From Deltaproteobacteria bacterium (GTDB lineage: Bacteria > Myxococcota_A > Polyangia > DRWM01 > JAAZOP01), in assembly GCA_016218815.1 (NCBI GenBank), contig JACRCX010000048.1:62001-126000 (forward strand): 64,000 bases of DNA. The letters are read 5' to 3'. Below, one piece after another: positions 51,821 through 60,876 of the stretch (positions are counted from its first letter, which is position 1; each line of letters opens with the position of its first letter). Position numbers and translations under genes: made by a program. Below the pieces are notes generated by a model, which was not told where the DNA came from, did not search any database, and saw only the letters and a list, made by a program, of their open reading frames with translations.

Positions 51821-53823
51821 CTCGTACTCCTGGGGAAGACGACGGCCGCACGGCAGCCGCCCTCCTCCCGGTTCTGCAGATACATCGTGCCGGCGTGGGC
51901 CTGGACGATGCGGTGACAGACGGCGAGCCCCAGGCCGGAGCCGTTCTCCTTGGTGGTGAAGAACGGCTGGAGGCACTGCTCGCTCGTGACGGAGAGGCCG
52001 GGGCCGTCGTCGTCGATGTACACGGTGGCGTCGCGGTCCGTCAGCGCGCCGTGGCACACGATGCGGCCGTCCTCGCCGGTGGCCTCGACGGCGTTGAGCA
52101 GGAGGTTGAAGAAGACGTGGCGCAGGCCGTCGGAGTCGGCCAGCGCGTCGGCGTCGGGCGGCAGCCGCACCTCGAGCGAGCGGCGGCCGACCTTGCCGGT
52201 GCGGCGGAGCAGCTCGGAGGATTCCTCGAGGACCCGGGCCAGGTCGACGCGGGCGACCAGCGTGTCCTGGCGCACGGCGAGGGAGAGGTAGTCCTTGAGC
52301 AGCATGTCCAGGCGTACGACCTCGCGGGAGACGTCGCCCAGGATGCGCCCCGCCTCGACGTTGTCCCCCAGCTCGTCGGCCAGACTCTCCAGCGTGGCGC
52401 CGATGGCGACCAGCGGGTTGCGGATCTCGTGGGCGAGCTGCGCGGCCATCTCGCCCATGGTGGCGAGACGCTCGCGGCGCAGGATGCTGTCGGTGGTGGC
52501 GTCGGTCTCGGGGCGGGGCCGGATCAGCATGAGGAAACCGGCGGCGCGGCCGCCGCGGTCGGCGAGGAGCACGGCCTCGACGCGGACGGGCACGATGCCG
52601 CCGCCCTTGCGGCGGATCGCGGTCATCTCCTCGCCGTAGCTGCCGGTCATGCGCTGGAGCTGCTGCGACAGGAGCCGCTGGATGTCGTGCGGGTCGTGGA
52701 AGAGGATGCCCACCGACTGGCCGTGGATCTCGGTCGCGGCGCACCCCAGCAGCGCCTCGGCGGCGCGGTTGCAGGAGGTGATGCGGAAGTCGTTGTCCAG
52801 GAAGATGGACGGCGCCGCCTCGCCGAGCGCGAACTGCTGGAGGACGTTCTCCAGGGAGGCGTCCGCGGCGCGACGCGGCTCCCAGACGCGGGCCAGGGCC
52901 AGGCGCCGGCCGTCCACCGTCAACGGGACCAGCTCGGCCCAGACGCGGCGGCTCCCGAGGCCCCCGGAGCCCGAGGAGCCGACGTCGACCGGCGCGCACG
53001 TCCGCGCGGGTGCGTCGCCCCGCAGCAGGGCAAGCGCGCGGGCGCGGATCTCGCCCAGCGACTCCTCCAGCACCCGCTCGCCGGCATCCACGGTGTTGCG
53101 CGCGGGCGCGCCGGGAGAGCGTGTGACCACGGCGCCGTCGCCGTCGAGCAGGAGGTAGACGGGCTCGCCCGCGTCCTGCGGGCCCCCGGCCTCGCTCAAC
53201 AGAAGCTCGCCCTCGGCCCTCAGGTTGTTCTCCACGATCGAGCCGATGCGACTGGCGTAGCGGATCCCCAGCTCGCGCTGCTGCCGGCTGTAGGGCGCGT
53301 CGCCCTCGCGCTCGAAGATGATCACTCCGAACCGCCGGTTGCGGCTCGTTACCGGGACGCACATGAAGCGGTGGCGCCCGATGAGCGTGTCGAGCTGACG
53401 GAGGATCTCGACGGGGAACGCCGACCCCGCAAGCTGTTCGACGGTCTCGGCCTCCCGGAGGGTGCCGCGGCGCCAGACGTCGAATACCAGGCTGTCCTCG
53501 GCCGCCTCGCGCGGGATGCGGATGCCGCTGACCTGTGAGCCGAAGATCCCCTCGACCTCCTGGAGCGGGGTCCCCTCACCCTGGACGCCGATGACCAACC
53601 GTACCGTGCGAGTCCGCTCGCCGAGGAAGATCAGGGTCGCGGTGCCGCAGCCGAGGATCTTGGCGGCCCCACGGAGGATGGGTTCCAGTAGTTCTGCGAT
53701 GTTGCTGCCCGTCGACGGCATCGGTGGAAGATTACTGCTGGACGAGGCCGGAGCCAAGTCGCCACCGCGGGATCGTGCGGTACCGCACGGCTCGGGAGTG
53801 TCCTCGAACTGTCGTCCTTCCAT
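51817..53823 (-). CDS. Sensor histidine kinase, GAF-PAS type, soluble
   Basis: 668 residues from ATG 53823 with a GAGGAG site. A GAF domain lies at about 40-215 and a PAS domain at about 330-430 (FRITSCNRAAEALLG). HisKA has the phospho-acceptor in AAQLAHEIRNPLVAI (about residue 458), and the HATPase has NLLLNAVEATG, DDDGPGLS and KENGSGLGLAVCHRIV. There is no membrane segment, so it senses a cytoplasmic signal. It starts 5 bp after hpnE and overlaps its response regulator, an unusual place for a two-component pair: between squalene and shikimate genes. Confidence 0.9.
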   Translation of the reverse strand: MEGRQFEDTPEPCGTARSRGGDLAPASSSSNLPPMPSTGSNIAELLEPILRGAAKILGCGTATLIFLGERTRTVRLVIGVQGEGTPLQEVEGIFGSQVSGIRIPREAAEDSLVFDVWRRGTLREAETVEQLAGSAFPVEILRQLDTLIGRHRFMCVPVTSRNRRFGVIIFEREGDAPYSRQQRELGIRYASRIGSIVENNLRAEGELLLSEAGGPQDAGEPVYLLLDGDGAVVTRSPGAPARNTVDAGERVLEESLGEIRARALALLRGDAPARTCAPVDVGSSGSGGLGSRRVWAELVPLTVDGRRLALARVWEPRRAADASLENVLQQFALGEAAPSIFLDNDFRITSCNRAAEALLGCAATEIHGQSVGILFHDPHDIQRLLSQQLQRMTGSYGEEMTAIRRKGGGIVPVRVEAVLLADRGGRAAGFLMLIRPRPETDATTDSILRRERLATMGEMAAQLAHEIRNPLVAIGATLESLADELGDNVEAGRILGDVSREVVRLDMLLKDYLSLAVRQDTLVARVDLARVLEESSELLRRTGKVGRRSLEVRLPPDADALADSDGLRHVFFNLLLNAVEATGEDGRIVCHGALTDRDATVYIDDDGPGLSVTSEQCLQPFFTTKENGSGLGLAVCHRIVQAHAGTMYLQNREEGGCRAAVVFPRSTR

Positions 53824-53827
53824 TCCG

Positions 53828-55165
53828 CTACTCCTCGAGCGGCGTCGCGCCAAGGGAATCCGCCGCCGTCTCGCCGCTTTGGACCGCGCCCTCCAGGGTC
53901 GCGGGGAGGCCGGTCGAGGTCCAGTCGCCGGCCAGGGCGAGGTTGGGAATCGGCGTCCTCGGGCCCGGCCGTCGCGCCGCCTGGCCGGGTCGGCCGAGGA
54001 ACGTGGCCTGCCGCTCGCGCACCACCAGGCTCGCCAACGTGCGGGCGGCGCCGGCTTCCGGGAAGAACCTCGCGACCTCGTCGAGCACCGTGCGGCGGAT
54101 CTCGTCGTTGGTCCTGTGGACCCACTCCTGCGCGCGGCTGACGACGATCGACACCCGCTGCTCGGCGCCGGGCACATTGCCGGGACCGTGGGCGAAGACC
54201 CACTGGGCGTCGGCGCCGACGAGGCCGGCGAACGGCGAGCTCAGCCAGGGCCGATCGAACCACGCCTCGACGGTGACGATCGGCGAAGAACCCAGCCAGC
54301 CGGCGTTCTCGGCGATGCGCCGGCAGCCGGGAACGGGCGGCAGCAGCGCGCCGGCTCGCCAGGGCGGCACGGCGAGGACGACCGCGTCCGCGGGGTGGGT
54401 GTCGCCCCGAGCGGATCGCACCGCGGCGACGCGTCCGGCGCCGTCCAGCTCGAGCGACACGGCGGCCTCGCCCAGCCGCACGTCGGCGCCGCGGGAGGCT
54501 AGAGCGTCCAGCGCCGGGCCGACGAAGACGTCGTGGAGCGTGCCGTCGGGAAGGAGCGGCAGGGCGTCCTCGCGGGCCGCGAAGAAGCCGCGATCGATGA
54601 CGGCGGCGAGCAACGCGGCCGAGGCCTCGGCGGGGCGGGCGTTGCAGGTGGCGACGACGAGCGGCTCCCAGAAGCCGTGAATGGCGTCGGCGGACTGCCC
54701 GTGGCCGCGGAGCCATTCCAGGGCCGACTTGCGATCCAGCGCCGCGGGGTCGAGGCGTGCGCCGAGCTTCGCGCCCAGGACGGGTCGGCCCAGCGCGAGC
54801 CGCTCGAAGAAGGACAGGTGCGTGAGCCCGAACAGCGCCGGCAGGGCGTGGAGCGGCGCCGGAAGGTCGCCGACGCCGTACGAATGGCGCCCGGACGGGC
54901 CCGTCACCAGCGGCGTCGGCTCGGTGACGAAGCGCAGGCGGCCGGCCGTGCCGAGTCGTTCGGCGAGACCCCGCGCGCGCCGGTAGGCGCCGAGCATCAG
55001 ATGCTGGCCCCAGTCCAGGAAAGTGCCGTGGGGTCCGGAAATCCGGCGGGCGCGTCCGCCCGCGGACGAGAGGCGCTCCAGCACCGTTACCTGCCGGCCC
55101 GCGTCGGCGAGGCGCAGGGCGGCGGCCAGGCCGGCCAGGCCGGCTCCGACGACGACGACTTTCAT
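53828..55165 (-). CDS. hpnE: Hydroxysqualene dehydroxylase
   Basis: 445 residues. VVVVGAGLAGLAAALRLADAG binds FAD, and LERLSSAGGRARRI follows; FWEPLVVATCNA and LALAGDWTSTGLPATLEGAV are amine-oxidase-superfamily features found in HpnE. It reduces hydroxysqualene to squalene, the third step after HpnC and HpnD. ATG overlaps the hpnD stop by 4 bp. Full length. Confidence 0.9.
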   Translation of the reverse strand: MKVVVVGAGLAGLAAALRLADAGRQVTVLERLSSAGGRARRISGPHGTFLDWGQHLMLGAYRRARGLAERLGTAGRLRFVTEPTPLVTGPSGRHSYGVGDLPAPLHALPALFGLTHLSFFERLALGRPVLGAKLGARLDPAALDRKSALEWLRGHGQSADAIHGFWEPLVVATCNARPAEASAALLAAVIDRGFFAAREDALPLLPDGTLHDVFVGPALDALASRGADVRLGEAAVSLELDGAGRVAAVRSARGDTHPADAVVLAVPPWRAGALLPPVPGCRRIAENAGWLGSSPIVTVEAWFDRPWLSSPFAGLVGADAQWVFAHGPGNVPGAEQRVSIVVSRAQEWVHRTNDEIRRTVLDEVARFFPEAGAARTLASLVVRERQATFLGRPGQAARRPGPRTPIPNLALAGDWTSTGLPATLEGAVQSGETAADSLGATPLEE

Positions 55166-56016
55166 GCGGCGAGGGTCCTGGGATCGAGGCGATGGCGCAG
55201 GGCGATGGCGACGCGCTCGAGCAGCGGCACCGCGACGCGGCGCTCGAGCACCGGCAGCCCGTCGGCCTCGATCCGCTCGAGCAGGCGCCGGTACGTCACG
55301 CGGAGCGTTTCGGCGAAAAACAGCCTCGGGCGCAGGTCCGGCGGCAACGCGGCGCCGGCCAACTCGTAATAGTCCGCGGCGCGCCGGGCCTGGAAGCGCA
55401 GCAGGCGCTCGACCTGCGGCGTGCGGAGCCGGAAGAGGATGTCGGTCTCCGGCACGCCGAAGGCGCGCAGATCCTCCAGGGGCAGGTAGATGCGTCCCTT
55501 GCGCGAGTCCTCGCCGACGTCGCGGAGCACGTTGGTGAGCTGGACCGCGATGCCGGTCAGCTCGGCGTAGGTCTCCGCCCGCCCCGCCTCCGGGCCGGCG
55601 AGCACCCGGACACAGACCAGGCCGACGGCGGAGGCGACGCGATAGCAGTAGTCGTAGAGCTGGCCGAACGTCTCGAAGCGGATCGGGCGGAGGTCGGTCT
55701 CGACGCCGTCGAGGACGAGGTGGAGGTGGCGGCGCTCAAGGCCGAATCGCTCGGCGGCCCAGCCCAGGCAGGCGGCGACAGGCTCGCCGGGACCGGCCTC
55801 GTCCAGGCGGTCGATGCGCCGGCGCCATGCGTCGATGCGGCGGGCCGCCTCGGCCGGATCGGTCGACTCGTCGACGTCGTCGTCGACCGCGCGGCAAAAG
55901 GCGTAGAACGCGGTCAGGGCGTCGCGCTGTTCCGCGGGGAGGATGCGGAAGGCGGTCGCGAAGCTGGAGCCCGAGCGGGCGAGTATCTCGCGGCAGCGTT
56001 CGAGGGCTTCGTTCAT
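55162..56016 (-). CDS. hpnD: Presqualene diphosphate synthase
   Basis: 284 residues. The two prenyl-synthase aspartate motifs are FCRAVDDDVDES (about 41-52) and QLTNVLRDVGEDSRKGRIYL (about 170). It condenses two farnesyl diphosphates to presqualene diphosphate. Closer to HpnD than to HpnC in this region. ATGA overlaps on both sides. Confidence 0.9.
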   Translation of the reverse strand: MNEALERCREILARSGSSFATAFRILPAEQRDALTAFYAFCRAVDDDVDESTDPAEAARRIDAWRRRIDRLDEAGPGEPVAACLGWAAERFGLERRHLHLVLDGVETDLRPIRFETFGQLYDYCYRVASAVGLVCVRVLAGPEAGRAETYAELTGIAVQLTNVLRDVGEDSRKGRIYLPLEDLRAFGVPETDILFRLRTPQVERLLRFQARRAADYYELAGAALPPDLRPRLFFAETLRVTYRRLLERIEADGLPVLERRVAVPLLERVAIALRHRLDPRTLAA

Positions 56017-56870
56017 GTGCCGGCTCCGAGAGTGCGGCGGGCGAGGGCCCAGGCCCAGGCGGCGCCGGTGCGGGGGCCTAGCGCGGGACGTTCGTGCAGC
56101 ACGCGGGTCCCGGCGGCGCTCGTCATGGCGAGCACGGTGCGCCCGCCGAGCCAGACGGCGGCGAGATAGGGGCCGGCGGGCCAGCCGGCGCGGGTGACCA
56201 GCGGCCGACCCTCCCGAAACATCTCTTTGGTGCGTTCCACCTGGAGATGCAGCAGCGATTCGACAGCGCGGGTCGGCCTTCGAGCGAGGACGTCGCGCAG
56301 GGGGACGCCGAAGCGGTCGAGGTCCTCCAGCGGCAGATAGAGGCGGTCGTGGGGGATGTCCACGGACAGGTCCTGCCAGAAATTCGTGAGCTGCAGCGCC
56401 GTGCAGATGCGGTCCGACCAGGCGCGGCGCTGCGGGTCGTCGATGCCGAGAATGCGCAGCACGAGCCGGCCGACGGGGTCGGCGGAGCGTCGGCAGTAGT
56501 CGAGGACGTCGTCGAACGTCTCGTAGCGACCGACGCGGGCGTCCTGGCGGAAGGCCGAGAGGAGCTCGAGGAACGGCTGCGGCTCCAGCGCCAGCTCGTG
56601 GGCAGAGGCGCGCAGGGCGACGAAGACCGGGTGCGACGCCTCGCCGGCGAAGCAGCGTCGGAGGGCATCTTCCCAGGCGTCGAGCAGCGCCTCGCGACGC
56701 CCGGCGAAGACCGGCTCGTCGGCGAAATCGTCGGCGGTGCGAGCAAAGGCGTAGACGGCGGCCAGGGCGTCCTGCTGGGTGCGGGAAAACAGCCCGAGGA
56801 AGACGGGGAAGTTCTCGTAGTGGCCCGTCGCGACGGCGGCGCAGTAGCGGCGGGCGGCGGCGAGATCCAT
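56013..56870 (-). CDS. hpnC: Hydroxysqualene synthase
   Basis: 285 residues from ATG 56870 (MDLAAARRYC). ATGHYENFPVFLGLFSRTQ is the HpnC start, with aspartate motifs FARTADDFADE and QLTNFWQDLSVDIPHDRLYL. It converts presqualene diphosphate to hydroxysqualene. An ATG at 56987 would add a Cys-rich 39-residue leader and is less likely. It is the first gene of the minus-strand run to aroC. Confidence 0.9.
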   Translation of the reverse strand: MDLAAARRYCAAVATGHYENFPVFLGLFSRTQQDALAAVYAFARTADDFADEPVFAGRREALLDAWEDALRRCFAGEASHPVFVALRASAHELALEPQPFLELLSAFRQDARVGRYETFDDVLDYCRRSADPVGRLVLRILGIDDPQRRAWSDRICTALQLTNFWQDLSVDIPHDRLYLPLEDLDRFGVPLRDVLARRPTRAVESLLHLQVERTKEMFREGRPLVTRAGWPAGPYLAAVWLGGRTVLAMTSAAGTRVLHERPALGPRTGAAWAWALARRTLGAGT

Positions 56871-57024
56871 CCGCGGCGCGGGACCCAGGACGGGACCCCG
56901 GGTCCAGGGAGCCGTGCCGCCGGCTCCGGAAACGCAGGCGTGGGCCCCTCGGTCTTGCTCGGGGCAGGCGTAGGCGTGGGCGCTCATGGCGAGCGAACGG
57001 CGAGGCAGGAATCGTGCCGCCGAC

Positions 57025-57069
57025 CGGAAGTGCGGGGAGTGCGGGAAGAGCGGGAAGTGCGGGGAGCGC
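57025..57069. repeat. 9-bp tandem repeat GGGAAGTGC
   Basis: Five in-phase 9-bp units of the GGGAAGTGC/GGGGAGTGC family, with some base changes. Confidence 0.85.
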
Positions 57070-57235
57070 GAGTGGGGGACGAGGTGGGGGTTCGCACGGT
57101 GCGTGCGCGTCCGCACGACGACCGGCGGCGCGGGAGAGGGGCGGGTGGCGTGCGAGGTCGCTCTTTCCGTGCGATTCGTGGATGGGCAAGACGGAGACCC
57201 GAGGCATTTCGAGCGGACTCGCACGCCTTGTCCTG

Positions 57236-57263
57236 CCAGCCCCCAGCCCCCAGCCCCCGGCCC
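57236..57263. repeat. Heptad repeat CCAGCCC
   Basis: CCAGCCC, CCAGCCC, CCAGCCC, CCGGCCC in phase; preceded by TGTCCTGCC as in the 1.0 kb copy. Confidence 0.85.
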
Positions 57264-57323
57264 CCCCTTGGCGCGCCTCTTGCCTCTGCGGCCGGCGCGC
57301 ACGGGGGACGGCGCGGGGAGAGG

Positions 57324-58427
57324 ATGATGGACGGAACGTTGCAGGCGTTGCGAGAGGAGCTGGAGGAGCTCAACTTCGGGCTCCTGGAACTGCTCAACCG
57401 TCGGGCGCGGGTTGTCACGGAAGTGCAGGCCATCAAGTCGCGCGACGGGATTCCGACGTACGTGCCGGAGCGCGAGCAGGCGATGCTCGGGGAGCTGGTG
57501 GACGCGAACCGCGGGCCCTTCCCGGACGAGACGGTGCGGCACCTGTTCAAGGAGATCTTCAAGGCCTCGGTCCGCCTCATGGAGACCGAGAAGCGCCAGG
57601 TCCTGAAGGTGAGCCGCGCGTCGCGCGAGGCGGACCTGGTGGTGAAGGTCGGCGGGGAGCTGATCGGCGGACCGCCGGTGGTGATCGCGGGGCCGTGCTC
57701 GGTCGAGGACGAGGGGCAGATGGACGCGGTGGGGCGGCGCCTCTCCGAGCTGGGCGTGGGGCTGTTGCGGGGCGGGGCGTACAAGCCGCGTTCGTCGCCG
57801 TACGCCTTCCAGGGCTTGGGGAAGAGAGGCCTGGAGATCCTCCGGGACACCGGCCGGCGGTGGGGGCTGTCGGTCGTGACGGAGGTGATGGACACGCGGA
57901 CGGTGGAGCTGGTCGCCGAGCACGCGGACGTGCTGCAGATCGGCTCGCGCAACATGTACAACTACGACCTGCTGCGCGAGGTGGGGAAGGCGGGGAAGCC
58001 GGTGCTCCTCAAGCGCGGGCTCTCCGCGACGGTCGAGGAGTTCCTGTGGGCGGCGGAGTACGTCGTGCTGCACGGGAACAAGCAGGTGATCCTGTGCGAG
58101 AGGGGGATCCGGACGTTCGAGACGCAGACACGGAATACGCTGGACGTGTCCGCCGTGGCGCTGCTGCGGGCGCAGACCTACCTGCCGATCCTCGTCGACG
58201 TCAGCCACGCCGCCGGACGCAAGGACATCCTCGCGCCGCTGGCGCGCGCGGCGCTGGCGGCGGGCGCGCAAGGCATCATGGTCGAGGTCCATCCGTGCCC
58301 GGCCGTCGCACGCTCCGACGCCCAGCAGCAGCTCGATTTCCAGGAGTTCGAGACGTTCCTCGACCAGGCGGGCCTGCGCCGCAAGACGGCGTGGCGCATG
58401 GCGGCGGGAGAAAGGACGACTACATGA
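57324..58427 (+). CDS. aroF: Chorismate mutase-DAHP synthase (AroQ-DAHPS)
   Basis: 367 residues; ATG at 57324 or 57327. Residues about 1-90 are an AroQ-type chorismate mutase (LREELEELNFGLLELLNRRARV, LFKEIFKASVRL) and about 100-360 the DAHP synthase barrel (VIAGPCSVED, GGAYKPRSSPYAFQGLG, CERGIRTFET, DVSHAAGRKDI, MVEVHPCP). It makes DAHP, the first shikimate intermediate; the mutase domain is known to give feedback control by chorismate or prephenate. It is divergent from the operon holding aroB-aroAK-aroC. Confidence 0.93.
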   Translation: MMDGTLQALREELEELNFGLLELLNRRARVVTEVQAIKSRDGIPTYVPEREQAMLGELVDANRGPFPDETVRHLFKEIFKASVRLMETEKRQVLKVSRASREADLVVKVGGELIGGPPVVIAGPCSVEDEGQMDAVGRRLSELGVGLLRGGAYKPRSSPYAFQGLGKRGLEILRDTGRRWGLSVVTEVMDTRTVELVAEHADVLQIGSRNMYNYDLLREVGKAGKPVLLKRGLSATVEEFLWAAEYVVLHGNKQVILCERGIRTFETQTRNTLDVSAVALLRAQTYLPILVDVSHAAGRKDILAPLARAALAAGAQGIMVEVHPCPAVARSDAQQQLDFQEFETFLDQAGLRRKTAWRMAAGERTTT

Positions 58428-59707
58428 AGTTCTCGGTGGCCTGCAATTTCGACGACGCGCTCTTGGACGGGCTGCGCGGCTATCCGGTGTACGAGATCTA
58501 CGGCAAGCTGACGGCGGACTTCTTCGGCGGGGGACGGCCGTCGTTCTACCTGCCCGAGGTGAACCGCGCGGCGCTGGCGGACTACGTGCGGAAGACCCAC
58601 GAGCACGGCATCGCCTTCAACTACCTCCTCAACGCCTCGGCGATGGGCAACACGGAGTTCACGCGCGAGGGCCAGCGGAACATGGAGGAGATCCTGGAGT
58701 GGCTGGACGGGATCGGCGTCGATTCCGTCACCGTCGCCAACGTCTACTTCCTGCGGCTGGTCAAGCGGCGCCACCCGCGACTCAAGGTGCGCATCAGCTC
58801 CCACCGCTTCACCGACAACGCACGCAAGGTGCGCTTCTGGGTCGCGAACGGCGCCGACTACATCGTCGTCTCCGAGGTGAACATCCACCGCGAGCTGCGG
58901 GTGCTGGAGTCGATGAAGAAGGCGGCGGGGGACGTGGAGCTGCAGCTCATCGTCAACAACTGGTGCCGCCAGGACTGCGCCATCGCCGGCAACCACGCGG
59001 TCACGCTCTCGAACGCCTCGCAGACCGGCTCCAAGGGCTTCCCCCTGGACTACTGCTCGATCGTCTGCAACCAGCTCCGCCTCCAGGAGCCGGTCAACTA
59101 CCTGCGGGCGACCTGGATTCGCCCGGAGGACCTCTGCCACTACGAGGCGCTGGGCTACCGCAACTTCAAGATCGTGGAGCGCAACACGCCCACCGAGATC
59201 CTGCTCGACCGGGTCAAGTCGTACGCCGCGCGGCGCCACGACGGCAACCTGCTCGACCTGGTCCAGAACTACTCCTACCCGGCCGACAAGATGGGTGGCA
59301 AGGCGTCGGACGCGTTCTCGATGCGGCGCATGTTCAAGTACTTCATCAAGCCGCAGGCGATCAACCTGATGAAGTTCACGAAGGTGATCGACTTCGGCAA
59401 GACGGCGGGCGTGCTCTACCCGCGGCTCGGCCCCAACCCCGTGCAGATCGACAACCGAGCGCTGGACGGCTTCTTCGACCGCTTCCTCACCAAGGGCTGC
59501 CAGGACCTCGATTGCGAGGAGTGCCGCTACTGCCACGAGTGGGCGGAGAAGGCCGTGCGTATCGATCCGGACTGGAAAGAGCGCATGGAAGCGATCTACA
59601 AGGATCTCCTGGAGGAGACGGACGGCGGCGGGTTCTGGGAGCCGTACTTGAAGACCGCGACACAGACCGTCGGAGAGCTCGCCGGCCGCTTCCTGAACCG
59701 CAATTGA
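58424..59707 (+). CDS. Peptidase-U32-family protein with cysteine cluster (UbiU/UbiV-like)
   Basis: 427 residues, ATG overlapping the aroF stop. VANVYFLRLVKRRHP and ISSHRFTDNARKVRF are U32 barrel features. Cysteines fall in NNWCRQDC, DYCSIVC and the C-terminal CQDLDCEECRYC, which fits iron-sulfur-binding U32 proteins (UbiU/UbiV, which hydroxylate quinone precursors without oxygen) rather than proteases. The chorismate gene upstream and the prenyl reductase downstream point to quinone or prenyl-lipid metabolism. The assignment beyond U32 is inference. Confidence 0.78.
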   Translation: MKFSVACNFDDALLDGLRGYPVYEIYGKLTADFFGGGRPSFYLPEVNRAALADYVRKTHEHGIAFNYLLNASAMGNTEFTREGQRNMEEILEWLDGIGVDSVTVANVYFLRLVKRRHPRLKVRISSHRFTDNARKVRFWVANGADYIVVSEVNIHRELRVLESMKKAAGDVELQLIVNNWCRQDCAIAGNHAVTLSNASQTGSKGFPLDYCSIVCNQLRLQEPVNYLRATWIRPEDLCHYEALGYRNFKIVERNTPTEILLDRVKSYAARRHDGNLLDLVQNYSYPADKMGGKASDAFSMRRMFKYFIKPQAINLMKFTKVIDFGKTAGVLYPRLGPNPVQIDNRALDGFFDRFLTKGCQDLDCEECRYCHEWAEKAVRIDPDWKERMEAIYKDLLEETDGGGFWEPYLKTATQTVGELAGRFLNRN

Positions 59708-60804
59708 ACGACGCACGAAACTGGGACGTCGTCGTCGCGGGTGCCGGTCCCGGCGGCTCGAGCGCCGCCCGCGAGTCCGCGCGCCGCGGCCTGCGCTGCC
59801 TGCTGCTCGACGCGAAGAAGTTTCCCCGCGTCAAACCCTGCGCCGGCGGCATCTCCCCCCGCGCCCGCGGCGTGCTGCGCCGCCTCGGTCTGTGGGACAA
59901 GGTCGCCGCCGCGGCCTACGAAATCCGCGGCATCCGGCTGGGGGCGCCGAGCGGCCGCGAGACCGTGCTGGTCGGCGCCGGCAGCGCCGTCGTCTTCGAT
60001 CGCCCCAGGCTGGACGCCCTCCTCGCCGCCGAAGCCGTCGCCGCCGGCGCGACCTTCGAGGACGGCCGGCGGGTCCTGGGAGTGGTGACGGAGGGCGGGC
60101 GCGTCGTCGGCGTGCGCACGGACGCGGGCGACGTTCGGGCGCGGTGGGTCGTGGCGGCGGACGGCGCGAACACGCGGTTCTCGACGGACCCGCGGCCCCG
60201 CCACGTGCTGCACTCCTGCATGGCGTGGTTCGAGAAATTCCCCTTCCGGCCGCACGTGCTGGAGATGTTCTTCGACGCGGAGCTTTCTCCGCACTACGCG
60301 TGGCTCTTCCCGGAATCCGACGACCGCGTCAACGTCGGCCTCTGCGTCGAAGCCGACCGCCACGCCGGTACCCCGATCCGCGAGGTCTTCCGCCGGTTCC
60401 TGGAGCGCCACTACGCGACGGAGCTGGCCGCGGCGCGGCCGCTGGGCGAGTGGCGCGGGCATCCGATGGTCGTGACGGACGTCGTGGAGCACCACGCGCC
60501 GGCCGGCGTGCTGCTGGTCGGCGAAGCGTGCCGGCTCGTGAACCCCGCGACGGGCGAGGGCATCTCCTACGCCATCGAGAGCGGTCTGCATGCGGCGGGG
60601 TTCGTGGCGGATGCGCTGGAATACGGCGGCGATCCGCTCGCGGTCGCGAAGCGCTACGAGCGCTCCCTGCGCTGGAAGCTCGAGCCCGGCCTCCGCGGCG
60701 GCGAGCTCTTCCGCCGCTGGGGCGTCGGCCTCATCGATCCGCTCGTGCGGCTCGGGCAGAGCGCATGGTTCCGGCGCTGGGCGAAGCAGGCGCCGGCGAC
60801 CTGA
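59704..60804 (+). CDS. Geranylgeranyl-reductase-family FAD oxidoreductase
   Basis: 366 residues; TTG start 59704 overlaps the U32 stop, and no other start is near. DVVVAGAGPGGSSAARESARRG binds FAD, followed by KFPRVKPCAGGISPRA, the KxCxGG motif of the family; GVLLVGEACRLVNPATGEGISYAIESG is the C-terminal FAD contact. The family saturates prenyl chains of chlorophyll, archaeal lipids or menaquinone. Here a side-chain reductase for a quinone or isoprenoid lipid is plausible. A half palindromic repeat follows. Confidence 0.85.
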   Translation: MNDARNWDVVVAGAGPGGSSAARESARRGLRCLLLDAKKFPRVKPCAGGISPRARGVLRRLGLWDKVAAAAYEIRGIRLGAPSGRETVLVGAGSAVVFDRPRLDALLAAEAVAAGATFEDGRRVLGVVTEGGRVVGVRTDAGDVRARWVVAADGANTRFSTDPRPRHVLHSCMAWFEKFPFRPHVLEMFFDAELSPHYAWLFPESDDRVNVGLCVEADRHAGTPIREVFRRFLERHYATELAAARPLGEWRGHPMVVTDVVEHHAPAGVLLVGEACRLVNPATGEGISYAIESGLHAAGFVADALEYGGDPLAVAKRYERSLRWKLEPGLRGGELFRRWGVGLIDPLVRLGQSAWFRRWAKQAPAT

Positions 60805-60807
60805 TCC

Positions 60808-60830
60808 GAACCGCGGGCTTCAGCCCGGCT
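60808..60830. repeat. Half copy (A arm) of the composite palindromic repeat
   Basis: GAACCGCGGGCTTCAGCCC and adjoining bases match the A hairpin of the 48.1 kb element. It lies 3 bp after the flavoprotein stop. Confidence 0.75.
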
Positions 60831-60876
60831 GCGGTCGAAACGTGCTGGGACGGAGTACCCGCCCCGCCCCGCGCGC

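Larger units (their letters stand above)
56871..57323. other. 453-bp divergent intergenic region
   Basis: Lies between hpnC and the DAHP synthase. It contains a 9-bp repeat array (57025-57069) and a heptad array (57236-57263); no gene is supported. Promoters for both strands should lie here. Confidence 0.6.
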
